DNA from: an uncultured Clostridia bacterium
Lineage (GTDB): Bacteria; Bacillota; Clostridia; Oscillospirales; Acutalibacteraceae
Length of the DNA stretch: 64,000 nucleotides
Direction of reading: 5' to 3'
Assembly (NCBI GenBank): GCA_944384835.1
Contig: CALWUU010000028.1
Coordinates: forward strand, 52,983-116,982
This document shows positions 38,883 to 47,653 of this stretch, one piece after another (the first letter of the stretch is position 1; each line of letters begins with the position of its first letter). Made by a program: the position numbers and the translations under genes. The notes below the pieces were generated by a model. That model saw only the letters and a program-made list of their open reading frames with translations. It was not told where the DNA came from and did no database searches.

Positions 38883-39097
38883 GATGAATAAACCTCATAA
38901 AACACATGGTCATATTCTGCAACATCGCCATGCCTCATTTTTTTACCTCGCATGGTACAAACTTCTCCGTTTACTTTTACAAGCCCGTCTTGAATCACTA
39001 ATTTTGCTTGTCCGCCGGTACTGAGAGCACCTCCAAATTTTAAGAGAGCATCCAATCGAATAAATTCAGTATCAATTTTTATTTTTACGTTTTCCAT
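38879..39097 (-). CDS. yaaA: S4-domain RNA-binding protein YaaA
   Basis: A 72-residue S4-domain protein ([22 protein letters not shown], then [21 protein letters not shown]), the conserved gene between dnaN and recF in Firmicutes. S4 domains bind structured RNA; a role in ribosome assembly is suspected for the family. The stop overlaps the recF start. Confidence 0.93.
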   Translation of the reverse strand: MENVKIKIDTEFIRLDALLKFGGALSTGGQAKLVIQDGLVKVNGEVCTMRGKKMRHGDVAEYDHVFYEVYSS

Positions 39098-39150
39098 TTG
39101 GTTGTCGCCTTTCTTTCAGCCAATTCCATTTATCCTTATGATATTAGTGA

Positions 39151-40254
39151 TTATTCTGACTTTAAACGAACGGGTAATACAAGGAACAGAAAAGAATTTC
39201 CTTCTTTTGGACGTACAATCATTGGACTCGTTTGACCACTGAATAAAATTCTGATTTCATCGCCTTCCGCATTTCTCAATGCATCCAGTAAAAAGCGGCT
39301 GTTAAATCCAATTTCCAGTGGATCTCCCTCCATTTTTACCTCCAATTGGTCATTTGCGCGTCCAATTGGCGTGGAACACGATAATTTAATCTCATCTTCT
39401 TCAATAACACAGCGAATCGGACTTTTTAATCTATCCATAATTAAAAGAGAAACACGTTCAATACTGTCAATCATAGCGCGTGTTTGAGCGACTACTTCCG
39501 TATTATGATTTTTTGGAATTGCAGAATGATAGTCTAAAAACTGACCTTCCAGTAAACGAGAAGTAATAAAGTAGCCGTTGATTTGGAACATAATATGGCG
39601 TCTGCCGATATGAATATTGACTTTTTCATCGTCATCATTCAGTAATTTTAAAATTTCAGAAAGTGTTTTTCCAGGAACAACAAAACTGATTTCCAAATCA
39701 TTTTGAATGGATTCTTCTCGGTAAGCCAAACGATAACCATCAACGGAAACCAAATTGATTTGATTTTTCTTTAGCTCAAATAAAGTACCTGTGTGAATTG
39801 GTCTGGAATCGTTATCTGCTACGGCATAAATGGTTTGTTTAATCATGCTTTTCAAAAGACTATGTGTAATTTCAATAGAATCATCTTCAGAAATTGCAGG
39901 TAATTCAGGATATTCTTCAGCAGGAATACCTACCAAAGAAAATTCACTTGGTCCGCTTTGAATAACTGTAATATTGGATTCATCTGTTGTTAAATACACA
40001 TCATCTGCAGGCAAACGGCGAACAATTTCACCAAATAATTTTGCGCTTAATACTGCTTTTCCCGTTTCTGCAATATTTGCTTTGATGGTTGTTTTCATAC
40101 CCAGCTCTAAATTATATCCGCACAGTTCAATTCCTTGTTCCGTTGTTTTAATTAAAATGCCTTCAAGAGCAGGTATAGAAGATTTTGTGGAAACTGCTCG
40201 TTGAATAATAGAGACTGCTTCCACTAAAACTTGTTTATTGCAAGAAAGTTTCAT
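39151..40254 (-). CDS. dnaN: DNA polymerase III beta subunit (sliding clamp)
   Basis: A 367-residue clamp that forms a ring dimer around DNA and tethers polymerase III. The three-fold repeat architecture is intact, starting MKLSCNKQVLVEAVSIIQRAV and ending with the conserved MIVRPKEGNSFLFLVLPVRL region that borders the partner-binding pocket. AAGGTGG precedes the ATG. It lies 337 bp downstream of dnaA with the putative origin between them. Confidence 0.97.
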   Translation of the reverse strand: MKLSCNKQVLVEAVSIIQRAVSTKSSIPALEGILIKTTEQGIELCGYNLELGMKTTIKANIAETGKAVLSAKLFGEIVRRLPADDVYLTTDESNITVIQSGPSEFSLVGIPAEEYPELPAISEDDSIEITHSLLKSMIKQTIYAVADNDSRPIHTGTLFELKKNQINLVSVDGYRLAYREESIQNDLEISFVVPGKTLSEILKLLNDDDEKVNIHIGRRHIMFQINGYFITSRLLEGQFLDYHSAIPKNHNTEVVAQTRAMIDSIERVSLLIMDRLKSPIRCVIEEDEIKLSCSTPIGRANDQLEVKMEGDPLEIGFNSRFLLDALRNAEGDEIRILFSGQTSPMIVRPKEGNSFLFLVLPVRLKSE

Positions 40255-40399
40255 AGTACCACCTTTTTATCTTAATATAGATAGAAATATATATTAATAT
40301 TTAGAATCAGTAGTAGAGGGGGCTTATAAGTTGAAAGGTGTAAAAAGCCCAGTATCTACCTTGTTTTGGATGTATATTTATGCAGTGAAAGAATTGTTT

Positions 40400-40540
40400 A
40401 ATATTTGTGAATAAAAATAAGTAAATTTTAGTTTTAAACAATATGTTGAAAACTTTGTGGGGAATGTTGAAAACAAGTTAAAAATTTTGTGAATTAAATT
40501 TTTTGCTTTCCATAAAATTTTGTGGAATGTTGAAAAAAGT
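40400..40540. other. Putative chromosomal replication origin (oriC), DnaA-box cluster
   Basis: The 337-bp dnaA-dnaN gap holds same-orientation 9-mers resembling DnaA boxes (TGTGGATAA): TGTGAATAA (40406-40414), TGTTGAAAA (40444-40452, 40465-40473, 40528-40536), TGTGGGGAA (40456-40464), TGTGAATTA (40488-40496) and TGTGGAATG (40521-40529). The pair TTTGTGG...AATGTTGAAAA occurs twice as a direct repeat. AT-rich sequence (40261-40440) beside it could unwind. Position and gene context match bacterial oriC. Confidence 0.7.
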
Positions 40541-40591
40541 TTCAACTTGCTAAAAAAGAATAATAAATGATAAAGAAACATGATAGACATG

Positions 40592-41905
40592 TTATCTATC
40601 ACGGATATTTTTAATAATATCATCAACAGTTGCTTTTATTTTTGGATCTTTTTGAATCTTTTTTTCAATTTGCTGCATGGCATATACCACTGTTGAATGA
40701 TCTCTGCCGCCAAATTCTTTTCCAATAGAATCATAAGGAAGCTGTGTAATTTCTCTTACAATATAAATTGCAATTTGACGTGCATTTGAAATATTGGAGG
40801 AACGTTTGGATGATCGAATATCATCTGCAGTTGTGCCAAAAGTACGTGCTACCTCTTCAATAATTTTTTCAATGGTCATTGGAGCAGGCTGGTCATTATT
40901 GATAATATCGCTGATAGCTGCCTGTGCCGTTTTAATACTTGGAGGAGCTCCGTCCAGTAAACAGTAAGCTTGTACTTTTTTGACTGCGCCTTCCAGCTGG
41001 CGTATATTATTTTTTAATTTGTTTGCAATATATTCTGCAACTTGGTCAGGTAACTGGAATTCCAGCAATTCTGCTTTTCTTTTAATAATTGCAATACGAG
41101 TTTCAAAATCAGGAGGCTGAATATCTGCGGTTAATCCCCATTCAAAACGAGTTAAAAGACGCTCTTCCAAAGTTGCAATATCTTTTGGAGGACGGTCAGA
41201 TGTCAGTACAATTTGTTTTTTTGCTTCATATAACGTATTAAATGTATGGAAAAATTCTTCCTGTGTAGATTCTTTTCCTGCGATAAATTGAATATCGTCC
41301 ACCAGCAAAACGTCTGATTTTCTATATTTTTGACGGAATTCTGCTGTAGTACCACGTCGAATTGCTTCAATCAATTCATTGGTAAATTCATCACCTTTGA
41401 TATAAATAATGTTGGTATTTGGATTATTTTTCTGAATTTCATTACAGATTGCGTATAAAAGGTGAGTTTTTCCCAGTCCGGAATTACCGTAAATAAACAG
41501 AGGATTATAAAGTACGGCAGGTTTTGTTGCTACTGCCATAGCTGCCGCATGAGCAAATTTATTTGACGGACCTACAATAAACGTTTCAAATGTAAATTCA
41601 TAATCATCACTTTTTTTTGTTTCTTCTTTTGTATCTTCCTGCAGTTCCATTTGGTCTTCTGTCAAAATATCAATTTTGAATTCTGACCCCAGGACATTAT
41701 TAAATGCTTCTTTTAAATTATTTTGATAAGATTTCATAATAATGTCTCGATGAAAGGGAGTAGGTACTTTCAGAACCACAGATCCGCTGGAAAAATCTAA
41801 ATTAACAGGTTCAATTTTACCAATCCAAAGATTATATGAAACCTCGGGAATTTGATTTTTTAAATAATCGCAAATTAAATTCCATGCCTCAATAAAGGTT
41901 TCCAT
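40592..41905 (-). CDS. dnaA: Chromosomal replication initiator DnaA
   Basis: A 437-residue AAA+ initiator that binds DnaA boxes and melts the origin. Domain I is at about 1-75, then an acidic linker (85-102). The ATPase domain has Walker A GNSGLGKTH (140-148), Walker B VLLVDDIQF and arginine-finger region LLTRFEWGL, and the C-terminal DNA-binding domain has GGRDHSTVVYAMQQIE. The ATG at 41905 has GGAGG just upstream; a TTG 12 bp earlier would use the ribosome binding site itself. Divergent from rpmH. Confidence 0.97.
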   Translation of the reverse strand: METFIEAWNLICDYLKNQIPEVSYNLWIGKIEPVNLDFSSGSVVLKVPTPFHRDIIMKSYQNNLKEAFNNVLGSEFKIDILTEDQMELQEDTKEETKKSDDYEFTFETFIVGPSNKFAHAAAMAVATKPAVLYNPLFIYGNSGLGKTHLLYAICNEIQKNNPNTNIIYIKGDEFTNELIEAIRRGTTAEFRQKYRKSDVLLVDDIQFIAGKESTQEEFFHTFNTLYEAKKQIVLTSDRPPKDIATLEERLLTRFEWGLTADIQPPDFETRIAIIKRKAELLEFQLPDQVAEYIANKLKNNIRQLEGAVKKVQAYCLLDGAPPSIKTAQAAISDIINNDQPAPMTIEKIIEEVARTFGTTADDIRSSKRSSNISNARQIAIYIVREITQLPYDSIGKEFGGRDHSTVVYAMQQIEKKIQKDPKIKATVDDIIKNIRDR

Positions 41906-42232
41906 GATTACCTCCAAGCCAGTATATATGTAAAAATAAAAAATTAGTTACAAAAATATACATTTTTATTTTGGGTATATCTCAATTTATATTATCATAA
42001 AATACATTTTATTTCAAATTATTTTGTTTTTTTCTCTTTTCATTATATATATAATAAAATAAATGATAATTTTTATAAAAAGTAATTTTATTTAAATAAA
42101 AAAGTTGAAAGCTTTTACTTTATTTTTTTTTCTTTTTATGGTATATTAAATAAATTAAATCATACATAAATTAAGTTAAAATAAGTATTGTATGTTTTTT
42201 TCATTTTTTTCAATAAAATAGCGGCTTTCCGG
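41906..42232. other. AT-rich divergent interval between dnaA and rpmH
   Basis: About 330 bp of extreme AT content with long A/T tracts (for example 41990-42180) and no coding potential or clear DnaA boxes. It must hold the dnaA promoter on the minus strand. It could assist origin opening, but I see no box cluster like that on the dnaN side. Confidence 0.5.
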
Positions 42233-42262
42233 TTGACAGACTGCCGGAAGGTACGATATAAT
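42227..42262 (+). promoter_or_regulatory. rpmH promoter
   Basis: TTGACA (42233-42238), 18 bp, TATAAT (42257-42262). An inverted repeat TTCCGG (42227-42232) / CCGGAA (42244-42249) brackets the -35 box and may bind a regulator. Confidence 0.8.
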
Positions 42263-42301
42263 GTTAAACTGCAAGGTTTATACCCGAAAGGAGGGTTTTG
42301 G

Positions 42302-42436
42302 ATGCTGAGAACATATCAGCCTAAAAAGCTCCACAGAAAAAAGGAGCATGGTTTTAGAAAAAGAATGTCTGATCGCAACGGCCGTAAGGTGTTGGCACGT
42401 CGTAGAGCCAAGGGCAGAAAGCGCTTGTCCTACTAA
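42302..42436 (+). CDS. rpmH: 50S ribosomal protein L34
   Basis: A 44-residue, strongly basic protein with the invariant [19 protein letters not shown] and the [16 protein letters not shown] tail. The ATG at 42302 follows AAAGGAGGG at 7-8 nt. A structural component of the large ribosomal subunit, first gene of the rightward origin cluster. Confidence 0.98.
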   Translation: MLRTYQPKKLHRKKEHGFRKRMSDRNGRKVLARRRAKGRKRLSY

Positions 42437-42441
42437 GAGGT

Positions 42442-42478
42442 AAAAGGCCACTGCACTGTGGCCTTTCTTTTTATTTTT
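42442..42478 (+). terminator. Hairpin after rpmH
   Basis: AAAGGCCAC / GTGGCCTTT with loop TGCACT and a T-rich tail. It is probably a partial terminator that keeps L34 expression above that of the downstream rnpA. Confidence 0.75.
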
Positions 42479-42498
42479 TACAATTGGAATGATTTGTT

Positions 42499-42834
42499 AT
42501 GGACAAGTTTGTGCCGTTAAATGAAAATAAGGATTTTAGGCGAATTTACGCAAAAGGAAAATCTTATGTATCTTCGTCTGTAATTACTTACGTTTCCAAA
42601 AACCGTTGTAAGCAGATTAGAGTTGGTATTACTACCAGTAAAAAAATAGGAAATGCCGTACAGCGAAACAGAGCCCGCAGACTAATAAGGGAATCTGTTC
42701 GTCATTTGGCGGAAGATATCAAAGACGGCTATGATTTTGTTTTTGTTGCAAGAGCAAAAACACCTTTTATAAAATGTCCCGAAGTACAACGGTCCATGTG
42801 GAAGCAGCTAAAAGAGGCGGGTGTTTTAAAATGA
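42499..42834 (+). CDS. rnpA: Ribonuclease P protein component
   Basis: A 111-residue basic cofactor that helps the RNase P ribozyme cut 5' leaders from pre-tRNA. The RNR motif is seen in [17 protein letters not shown] (about 52-68), with the preceding [11 protein letters not shown]. It follows rpmH and overlaps yidD by 4 bp (ATGA). Confidence 0.96.
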   Translation: MDKFVPLNENKDFRRIYAKGKSYVSSSVITYVSKNRCKQIRVGITTSKKIGNAVQRNRARRLIRESVRHLAEDIKDGYDFVFVARAKTPFIKCPEVQRSMWKQLKEAGVLK

Positions 42835-43073
42835 AGCGTCTTCTGGTTAAGCTTGTGAAATTTTACCAATTAAGTGTTTCACCGTTAAAGGCACCTTGTT
42901 GCAAATATTATCCTACTTGTTCTAATTATGCAATTGAAGCAATAGAAAGATTTGGAGCTTTTAAAGGTTTTTTTATGGCAGTTTACCGTATTTTACGGTG
43001 TAATCCTTTTAGCAAGGGAGGATATGATCCTGTTCCTGAAAAAAAGGAGAGGCATAAACACATAGAGGAGTAA
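42831..43073 (+). CDS. yidD: Membrane protein insertion efficiency factor YidD
   Basis: An 80-residue protein with the family signature: [28 protein letters not shown] and [18 protein letters not shown]. It is a small membrane-associated amphipathic protein that assists YidC. The ATG at 42831 overlaps the rnpA stop; an upstream in-frame extension would run through rnpA and is rejected. Confidence 0.95.
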   Translation: MKRLLVKLVKFYQLSVSPLKAPCCKYYPTCSNYAIEAIERFGAFKGFFMAVYRILRCNPFSKGGYDPVPEKKERHKHIEE

Positions 43074-43077
43074 TGCA

Positions 43078-44070
43078 ATGAACGGTATATTTAATTTCTT
43101 TGGCAGCATTCTCGGTTATATTCTATGGTTCTTTTATTATATTGTTGGAAATTACGGTGTAGCAATTATCTTATTTACAATTTTATTTAAGTTAATTTTA
43201 TTTCCGCTTTCTGTCAAACAACAAAAGTCCATGTCAGTTACGGCTAGAATATCTGAGAAACAAAAGGAATTGCAAAAAAAGTATGCAAACGATAAAGCAA
43301 AGTATCAAGAAGAGGTACAGAAGCTGTATGCGAAAGAAGGCGCAAAGCCGGGCAGCGGTTGTTTGACTACTCTTTTGCCTTTTCCAATTATGATTGGTCT
43401 TTATTATACGATTTTAAATCCTTTGCAAAATGCGCTTCATTTATCAACTGAAGTTATTACAAATGCAACAAATTTGCTCAATCAAATACCCGGTGCAAGT
43501 ATGAACTTAGGCGGACAATTCAGCGAGATGAATATCATCAGGCATTTTGATCAGCTTGCTCCATATTTAAAAGATATTTTGGGTTCAGATTACAGCAAAG
43601 TAGAACATTTAAGCCATAGTTTTAATTTCTTAGGTTTGGATTTATTGGGAACACCTTCTTCATCTCCTTGGTCTTCTATGTTGTTCCTGATTCCATTGAT
43701 TTGTTTATTGGCATCAATTGGCTCTCAAGTATTTATGATGCTGACAAACGAGGCAATGAAAGGCCAGCAAGGCTGTATGAAATTTGTCATGTTGGCCTTG
43801 CCGTTATTTACTGCTTGGCTTGCTTGGACCATGCCGGGCGCAATCGGTTTCTATTGGATTTGCAATACAATTACTACATTTGCGCAAACAGTAGTAATTA
43901 ACTATTTCTTTAGTTCAGGTCATATGGCGGCAAAGGCAGAAGCGCGGCATTTGGCTAAGATGGAATTGGTGGAAGCAAATATTGTACAAATTCCTGAAGA
44001 ACAGCGGAAAAAATTATTTGATAAAAGTGAATCAGCACAAAAACAGAAATCAAATAAAAAGAAAAAATAG
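43078..44070 (+). CDS. yidC: Membrane protein insertase YidC/SpoIIIJ
   Basis: A 330-residue insertase with about five membrane segments. The conserved hydrophilic groove region begins FKLILFPLSVKQQKSMSVTA (Lys/Gln), followed by the coiled cytoplasmic loop (KELQKKYANDKAKYQEEVQK) and the GCLTTLLPFPIMIGLY segment. It lacks a lipoprotein signal, unlike Bacillus SpoIIIJ. AGAGGAG precedes the ATG, and jag follows, as in most Firmicutes. Confidence 0.95.
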   Translation: MNGIFNFFGSILGYILWFFYYIVGNYGVAIILFTILFKLILFPLSVKQQKSMSVTARISEKQKELQKKYANDKAKYQEEVQKLYAKEGAKPGSGCLTTLLPFPIMIGLYYTILNPLQNALHLSTEVITNATNLLNQIPGASMNLGGQFSEMNIIRHFDQLAPYLKDILGSDYSKVEHLSHSFNFLGLDLLGTPSSSPWSSMLFLIPLICLLASIGSQVFMMLTNEAMKGQQGCMKFVMLALPLFTAWLAWTMPGAIGFYWICNTITTFAQTVVINYFFSSGHMAAKAEARHLAKMELVEANIVQIPEEQRKKLFDKSESAQKQKSNKKKK

Positions 44071-44101
44071 TACATAAATGCGCGTTTTTGGAGGTGATAC
44101 T

Positions 44102-44824
44102 GTGTTCAGAGAAGCAATTGCAACAGGTGAAACCGTAGAACAAGCAATTCAAAATGCATGTTCAGAATTGGGTATTGAATCCTGTGGTGACAATTTTGAG
44201 ATAATTGAAATGCCTGCGAAAAAAACATTAGGTATTTTTGGAGGAAATCCTGCAAAGGTTAGGGTTTTTGTGAAAGAAAATCCTGCTCAGGCTGCAGCTG
44301 ATTATTTGCTGAATGTATTAACACAAATGGGAAATGAAAATGTAACCATTGATATTCAGGAAGAAGAAGGCGGCGCTATGTTGTGTGTTTCCGGCGGAGA
44401 TATGGGATATATGATTGGACACAGAGGTGAAACACTGGACGCACTTCAATATTTATCAGGGTTAATTGCAAATCAATTGGAAGACAGTTATTACAGAATT
44501 ACAATCGATATTGGTAATTATAGAGAAAAAAGACGCGAAACACTTACTGTTTTAGGTACCAAAATGGCAAATAAAGCTTTAAAAACAGGTAGAAATTATG
44601 CTTTGGAGCCAATGAATCCTTATGAAAGAAGAATCATTCATGCGGCAGTACAGGGAGTAGAAGGCGCAAAATCTTGGTCTGAAGGGGAAGATTTAAATCG
44701 CCATATTATCATCGGACCTGAAGGCGGAGAGCGTGTTTTTCCTAAAAAACGTTATTATCATAAAGGAAAAAACTCGTATGAGAAAAAACAAAAATCTGAT
44801 AATACTACACCTAGATATGATTAG
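44102..44824 (+). CDS. jag: RNA-binding protein Jag/KhpB
   Basis: A 240-residue protein with an N-terminal Jag domain (TGETVEQAIQNACSELGI ... FGGNPAKVRVFV), a KH domain (MGYMIGHRGETLDALQYLSG) and a C-terminal R3H domain (NPYERRIIHAAVQ). KhpB binds RNA with KhpA and influences cell division and elongation. The GTG at 44102 is chosen for the perfect GGAGGTGAT at 44091-44099; an ATG upstream lies before that site. Confidence 0.92.
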   Translation: MFREAIATGETVEQAIQNACSELGIESCGDNFEIIEMPAKKTLGIFGGNPAKVRVFVKENPAQAAADYLLNVLTQMGNENVTIDIQEEEGGAMLCVSGGDMGYMIGHRGETLDALQYLSGLIANQLEDSYYRITIDIGNYREKRRETLTVLGTKMANKALKTGRNYALEPMNPYERRIIHAAVQGVEGAKSWSEGEDLNRHIIIGPEGGERVFPKKRYYHKGKNSYEKKQKSDNTTPRYD

Positions 44825-44868
44825 AAAATATAATAATTTGATATTATGACGGCCTAAAAGGTACGTTC

Positions 44869-44912
44869 TAAAAAGGTTGGGGTACCGCAGAAGGTTTCCC
44901 GACCTTTTTTAT
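44869..44912 (+). terminator. Terminator after jag
   Basis: AAAAAGGTTGGG / CCCGACCTTTTTT with a 15-nt loop. It separates the rpmH-jag group from mnmE. Confidence 0.75.
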
Positions 44913-44937
44913 TTATAAATAAAAAAGGATGCTAAGT

Positions 44938-46350
44938 ATGGAACAAATACCATTAAAACAAAAAAAAGTTGGAACTACCATTGCAGCAATCTCTACGGCA
45001 CAAGGTGCAGGCGGCGTAGGTATGATTCGTATTTCCGGCAAGCATGCCAGAGAAATTGCAGACCGTGTATTTACGTCTCCACATGGAAAAAAAATTGTAC
45101 ATGCAAAGGGATATACGGCTTTGTACGGCAATGTACATAAACCATGTCAAGAAGGAGAACAACCAGAAATTTTAGATGAAGCAATCGCTTTAATTTTTTC
45201 TGGTCCTGCCAGCTTTACAGGTGAGGACGTTGTAGAATTATCCTGTCACGGCGGTCTTACCATTATGAAAAATGTGCTGCGTGCCGTTTTTGAAGCAGGC
45301 GCTGTCCCTGCACAGCCGGGAGAATTTACAAAACGTGCTTTTTTGAATGGAAAACTTGGTTTAACTGAGGCTGAGTCTGTGATGCAATTAATATCTGCTC
45401 AGGGAGAACAGGCAGTAAAAGCAGCATTAGCAGGTCATCAGGGCGCTTTGGAAAAGAAAATCATCCATATACGCGAAATGTTAGTAACTGCTGCGGCTCA
45501 TTTATCTGCTTGGGCAGATTATCCGGAAGATGATATTCCACAGCTTCAACCTGAAGTGTTGAAAGATAATTTATATCAGGCAAATGATCAAATAGAACGG
45601 CTTCTTTCCCAATTTGATGCAGGAAAGGCAATTCGGGAAGGAGTAAATACTGTAATTGCAGGCCGCCCAAATGTGGGAAAATCTACATTGATGAATTTAT
45701 TGTCCGGCTGTGAACGTTCTATTGTTACCCAGTTTGCAGGTACAACAAGAGATATTGTGGAAGAAACTGTTTTACTTGGAGATGTACCGTTATGTTTGGC
45801 AGATACTGCGGGAATTCATCACACAGATGATCCTGTGGAGAGTATTGGTGTAGATAAGGCAAAAGATAGGGTGAAAACAGCAGAACTGGTATTTGCTGTT
45901 TTTGATTCTTCCCGTGAATTAAGTAAGGAAGATAAAATACTGATGGAAGACTTGCAAGGAGTACCTGCAGTTGCAATTGTAAATAAAAGTGATTTACAAA
46001 CCGTGGCAGATTTGGATGCTATAAAAGAAAAATTCAGTCATGTAGTTTACATTTCTGCTATTTCCGGTGATGGTCTAAAACAGTTGGAAGAGGCCGTTGC
46101 TGACGTATTGCAAACTGCAAATTTGAACCCGGCAGACGGAATTTTATTTACAGAACGTCAGCGTGATGCTGCACAGCAAGCCGAAGAATCTTTAAAAGAG
46201 GCAATTTATGCATTGGAAGGCGGTATGACTTTGGATGCAGTAACAGTTTCTATTGAAGGAGCAATTTCTGCGTTATTGGAATTAACAGGCGAGAGAGCAA
46301 CAGAAGCTGTGGTTGACTCTGTATTTTCCCAGTTTTGTGTTGGTAAGTAA
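44938..46350 (+). CDS. mnmE: tRNA modification GTPase MnmE
   Basis: A 470-residue GTPase that, with MnmG, makes the carboxymethylaminomethyl group on wobble U34 of certain tRNAs. The N-terminal tetrahydrofolate domain starts TTIAAISTAQGAGGVGMIRISG. The inserted G domain has GRPNVGKST, DTAG and NKSD, and the C-terminus ends with the catalytic FCVGK. The ATG at 44938 fits AAAAAGGA at 8 nt. The MnmG partner is 3 kb downstream, separated by an SDR-MFS insertion. Confidence 0.96.
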   Translation: MEQIPLKQKKVGTTIAAISTAQGAGGVGMIRISGKHAREIADRVFTSPHGKKIVHAKGYTALYGNVHKPCQEGEQPEILDEAIALIFSGPASFTGEDVVELSCHGGLTIMKNVLRAVFEAGAVPAQPGEFTKRAFLNGKLGLTEAESVMQLISAQGEQAVKAALAGHQGALEKKIIHIREMLVTAAAHLSAWADYPEDDIPQLQPEVLKDNLYQANDQIERLLSQFDAGKAIREGVNTVIAGRPNVGKSTLMNLLSGCERSIVTQFAGTTRDIVEETVLLGDVPLCLADTAGIHHTDDPVESIGVDKAKDRVKTAELVFAVFDSSRELSKEDKILMEDLQGVPAVAIVNKSDLQTVADLDAIKEKFSHVVYISAISGDGLKQLEEAVADVLQTANLNPADGILFTERQRDAAQQAEESLKEAIYALEGGMTLDAVTVSIEGAISALLELTGERATEAVVDSVFSQFCVGK

Positions 46351-46397
46351 TCAATTTATTTCAGAAAAAATGCTGTTTTGGAGGAAGTGATATAAGT

Positions 46398-46592
46398 ATG
46401 AGAAATTGTATGAGATGCGGAGTAGAAATGATAGAAGATTTGGACATAAAAGTTGATATGCAGGGTTATGGTATTTCTATTACAAAATCCGGTATTTTTT
46501 CAAGTACCATTGACAAACCAAGAGTAGCAGTTTGTCCCAAATGCGGGGAAATTTCTATGTATTTGAAAGATATAGAAAAGCTAAAGAAGTAA
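46398..46592 (+). CDS. Small zinc-ribbon protein, function unknown
   Basis: A 64-residue protein with CMRCGVEM at the start and CPKCGEIS near the end, a widely spaced CxxC...CxxC ribbon. Similar short nucleic-acid-binding-type proteins are common in Clostridia, but none is characterised to my knowledge. GGAGGAAGTG precedes the ATG. It follows mnmE by 47 bp and is closed by a terminator. Confidence 0.7.
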   Translation: MRNCMRCGVEMIEDLDIKVDMQGYGISITKSGIFSSTIDKPRVAVCPKCGEISMYLKDIEKLKK

Positions 46593-46610
46593 AGCTTTCT
46601 CATAGTTTTT

Positions 46611-46641
46611 TAAAAAGATGCAGCATGCTGCATCTTTTTCT
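46611..46641 (+). terminator. Terminator after the small zinc-ribbon gene
   Basis: AAAAAGATGCAG / CTGCATCTTTTT with a CATG loop and T-rich tail. Confidence 0.85.
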
Positions 46642-46749
46642 TTTTACTAAAATTTTCTATTTTGAATGTCTAAATTTTATCGTCATTTTTTGCTAAAATT
46701 ATATTATTTGTATATTTTTTATCAAAGATAGTTAACTTTTTAATTATTA

Positions 46750-46787
46750 TTGACATAAATGTCTTTAATTATTATCATAAAAATAGA
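46750..46787 (+). promoter_or_regulatory. Promoter of the SDR-MFS operon with palindromic operator
   Basis: TTGACA (46750-46755), 17 bp, TATCAT (46773-46778). A perfect palindrome GACATAAATGTC (46752-46763) overlaps the -35, and a further AGACAT half-site lies near 46785. The arrangement suggests repression by an unknown regulator. The nearest regulator gene is not in this cluster. Confidence 0.6.
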
Positions 46788-46817
46788 CATAATGAAATTG
46801 AGAGGAGATGTTTGTTT

Positions 46818-47621
46818 ATGAATAGATTAAAAAATAAAACAGCTATTGTTACAGGAGGAGCTTCCGGAATTGGAGAGGCAACCGCAATTTTAATGGCGCA
46901 GGAAGGCGCCAATGTAATGATTGGCGATTATAATTTAGAGCAGGCAAATGTTGTAGCAGAAAAAATTAATAAAAGCGGCGGAACGGCAAGTGCAATGTTT
47001 TTAAATGCTTTAGAGAAAGAATCCATCAAACAGTTAATTGATGAAACCGTTCAAACATATGGTAAATTGGATATTATTCATAACAATGTGGGAGGAACAA
47101 ACCCTCAGGCAGATATAGATGTTATAAACATGGATGAAGCAGAATGGCATAGAGGATTTCAATTAAATGTAGACAGTGTAATGTATGGGTGCAGATATGC
47201 AATTCCATATATGCAGAAAAACGGAGGGGGCTCCATTATCAATACAACTTCAATGGCAGCTTTTCATGGAGATTTTATGAGAACTGCTTATGGTTCCAGC
47301 AAGGCAGCAGTTGTTTCATTCACCAGATATGTGGCGGTGCAATATGGCAAACAAAATATTCGATGCAATGCAGTTGCTCCCGGTTTGATTATGACTCCTG
47401 CTGCAATCAATCATGTACCTGACTTTATGAAAGAATTATTTTTAAAATACAATGCTTTACCGTATCATGGAGAACCATATGATATTGCTTATACAGTTTT
47501 ATTTTTAGCAAGTGATGAATCCAAATTTATTACAGGTCAAACCATAGAAGTAGAAGGCGGTCATTATATAAATAATCCAACAGCACCTGATATGGCTGTA
47601 TTTGCTCAAGGTAAAAAATAA
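46818..47621 (+). CDS. SDR family NAD(P)-dependent oxidoreductase
   Basis: A 267-residue classical short-chain dehydrogenase. The cofactor loop TGGASGIG (about 13-20), NNVGG after strand 4, catalytic Ser in NTTSMAAF and YGSSK (Tyr-x3-Lys) are all intact. Asp at the end of beta-2 (MIGDYN) favours NAD(H) over NADP(H). The substrate is unknown: secondary alcohols, sugars and steroids are all possible for this fold. GAGGAG lies 10 nt before ATG 46818. It is followed at 32 bp by an MFS carrier, so the pair probably takes up and oxidises or reduces one compound. Confidence 0.85.
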   Translation: MNRLKNKTAIVTGGASGIGEATAILMAQEGANVMIGDYNLEQANVVAEKINKSGGTASAMFLNALEKESIKQLIDETVQTYGKLDIIHNNVGGTNPQADIDVINMDEAEWHRGFQLNVDSVMYGCRYAIPYMQKNGGGSIINTTSMAAFHGDFMRTAYGSSKAAVVSFTRYVAVQYGKQNIRCNAVAPGLIMTPAAINHVPDFMKELFLKYNALPYHGEPYDIAYTVLFLASDESKFITGQTIEVEGGHYINNPTAPDMAVFAQGKK

Positions 47622-47653
47622 ATTTTAAAATGAATATAGAAAAGGTGGAGAAT

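Noticed and set aside
44876..44912. GGTTGGGGTACCGCAG, resembling part of a T-box antiterminator, beside a terminator
   Set aside because: The stretch from the jag stop is only about 50 bp, too short for a T-box leader, and the next gene is mnmE, not a T-box target.
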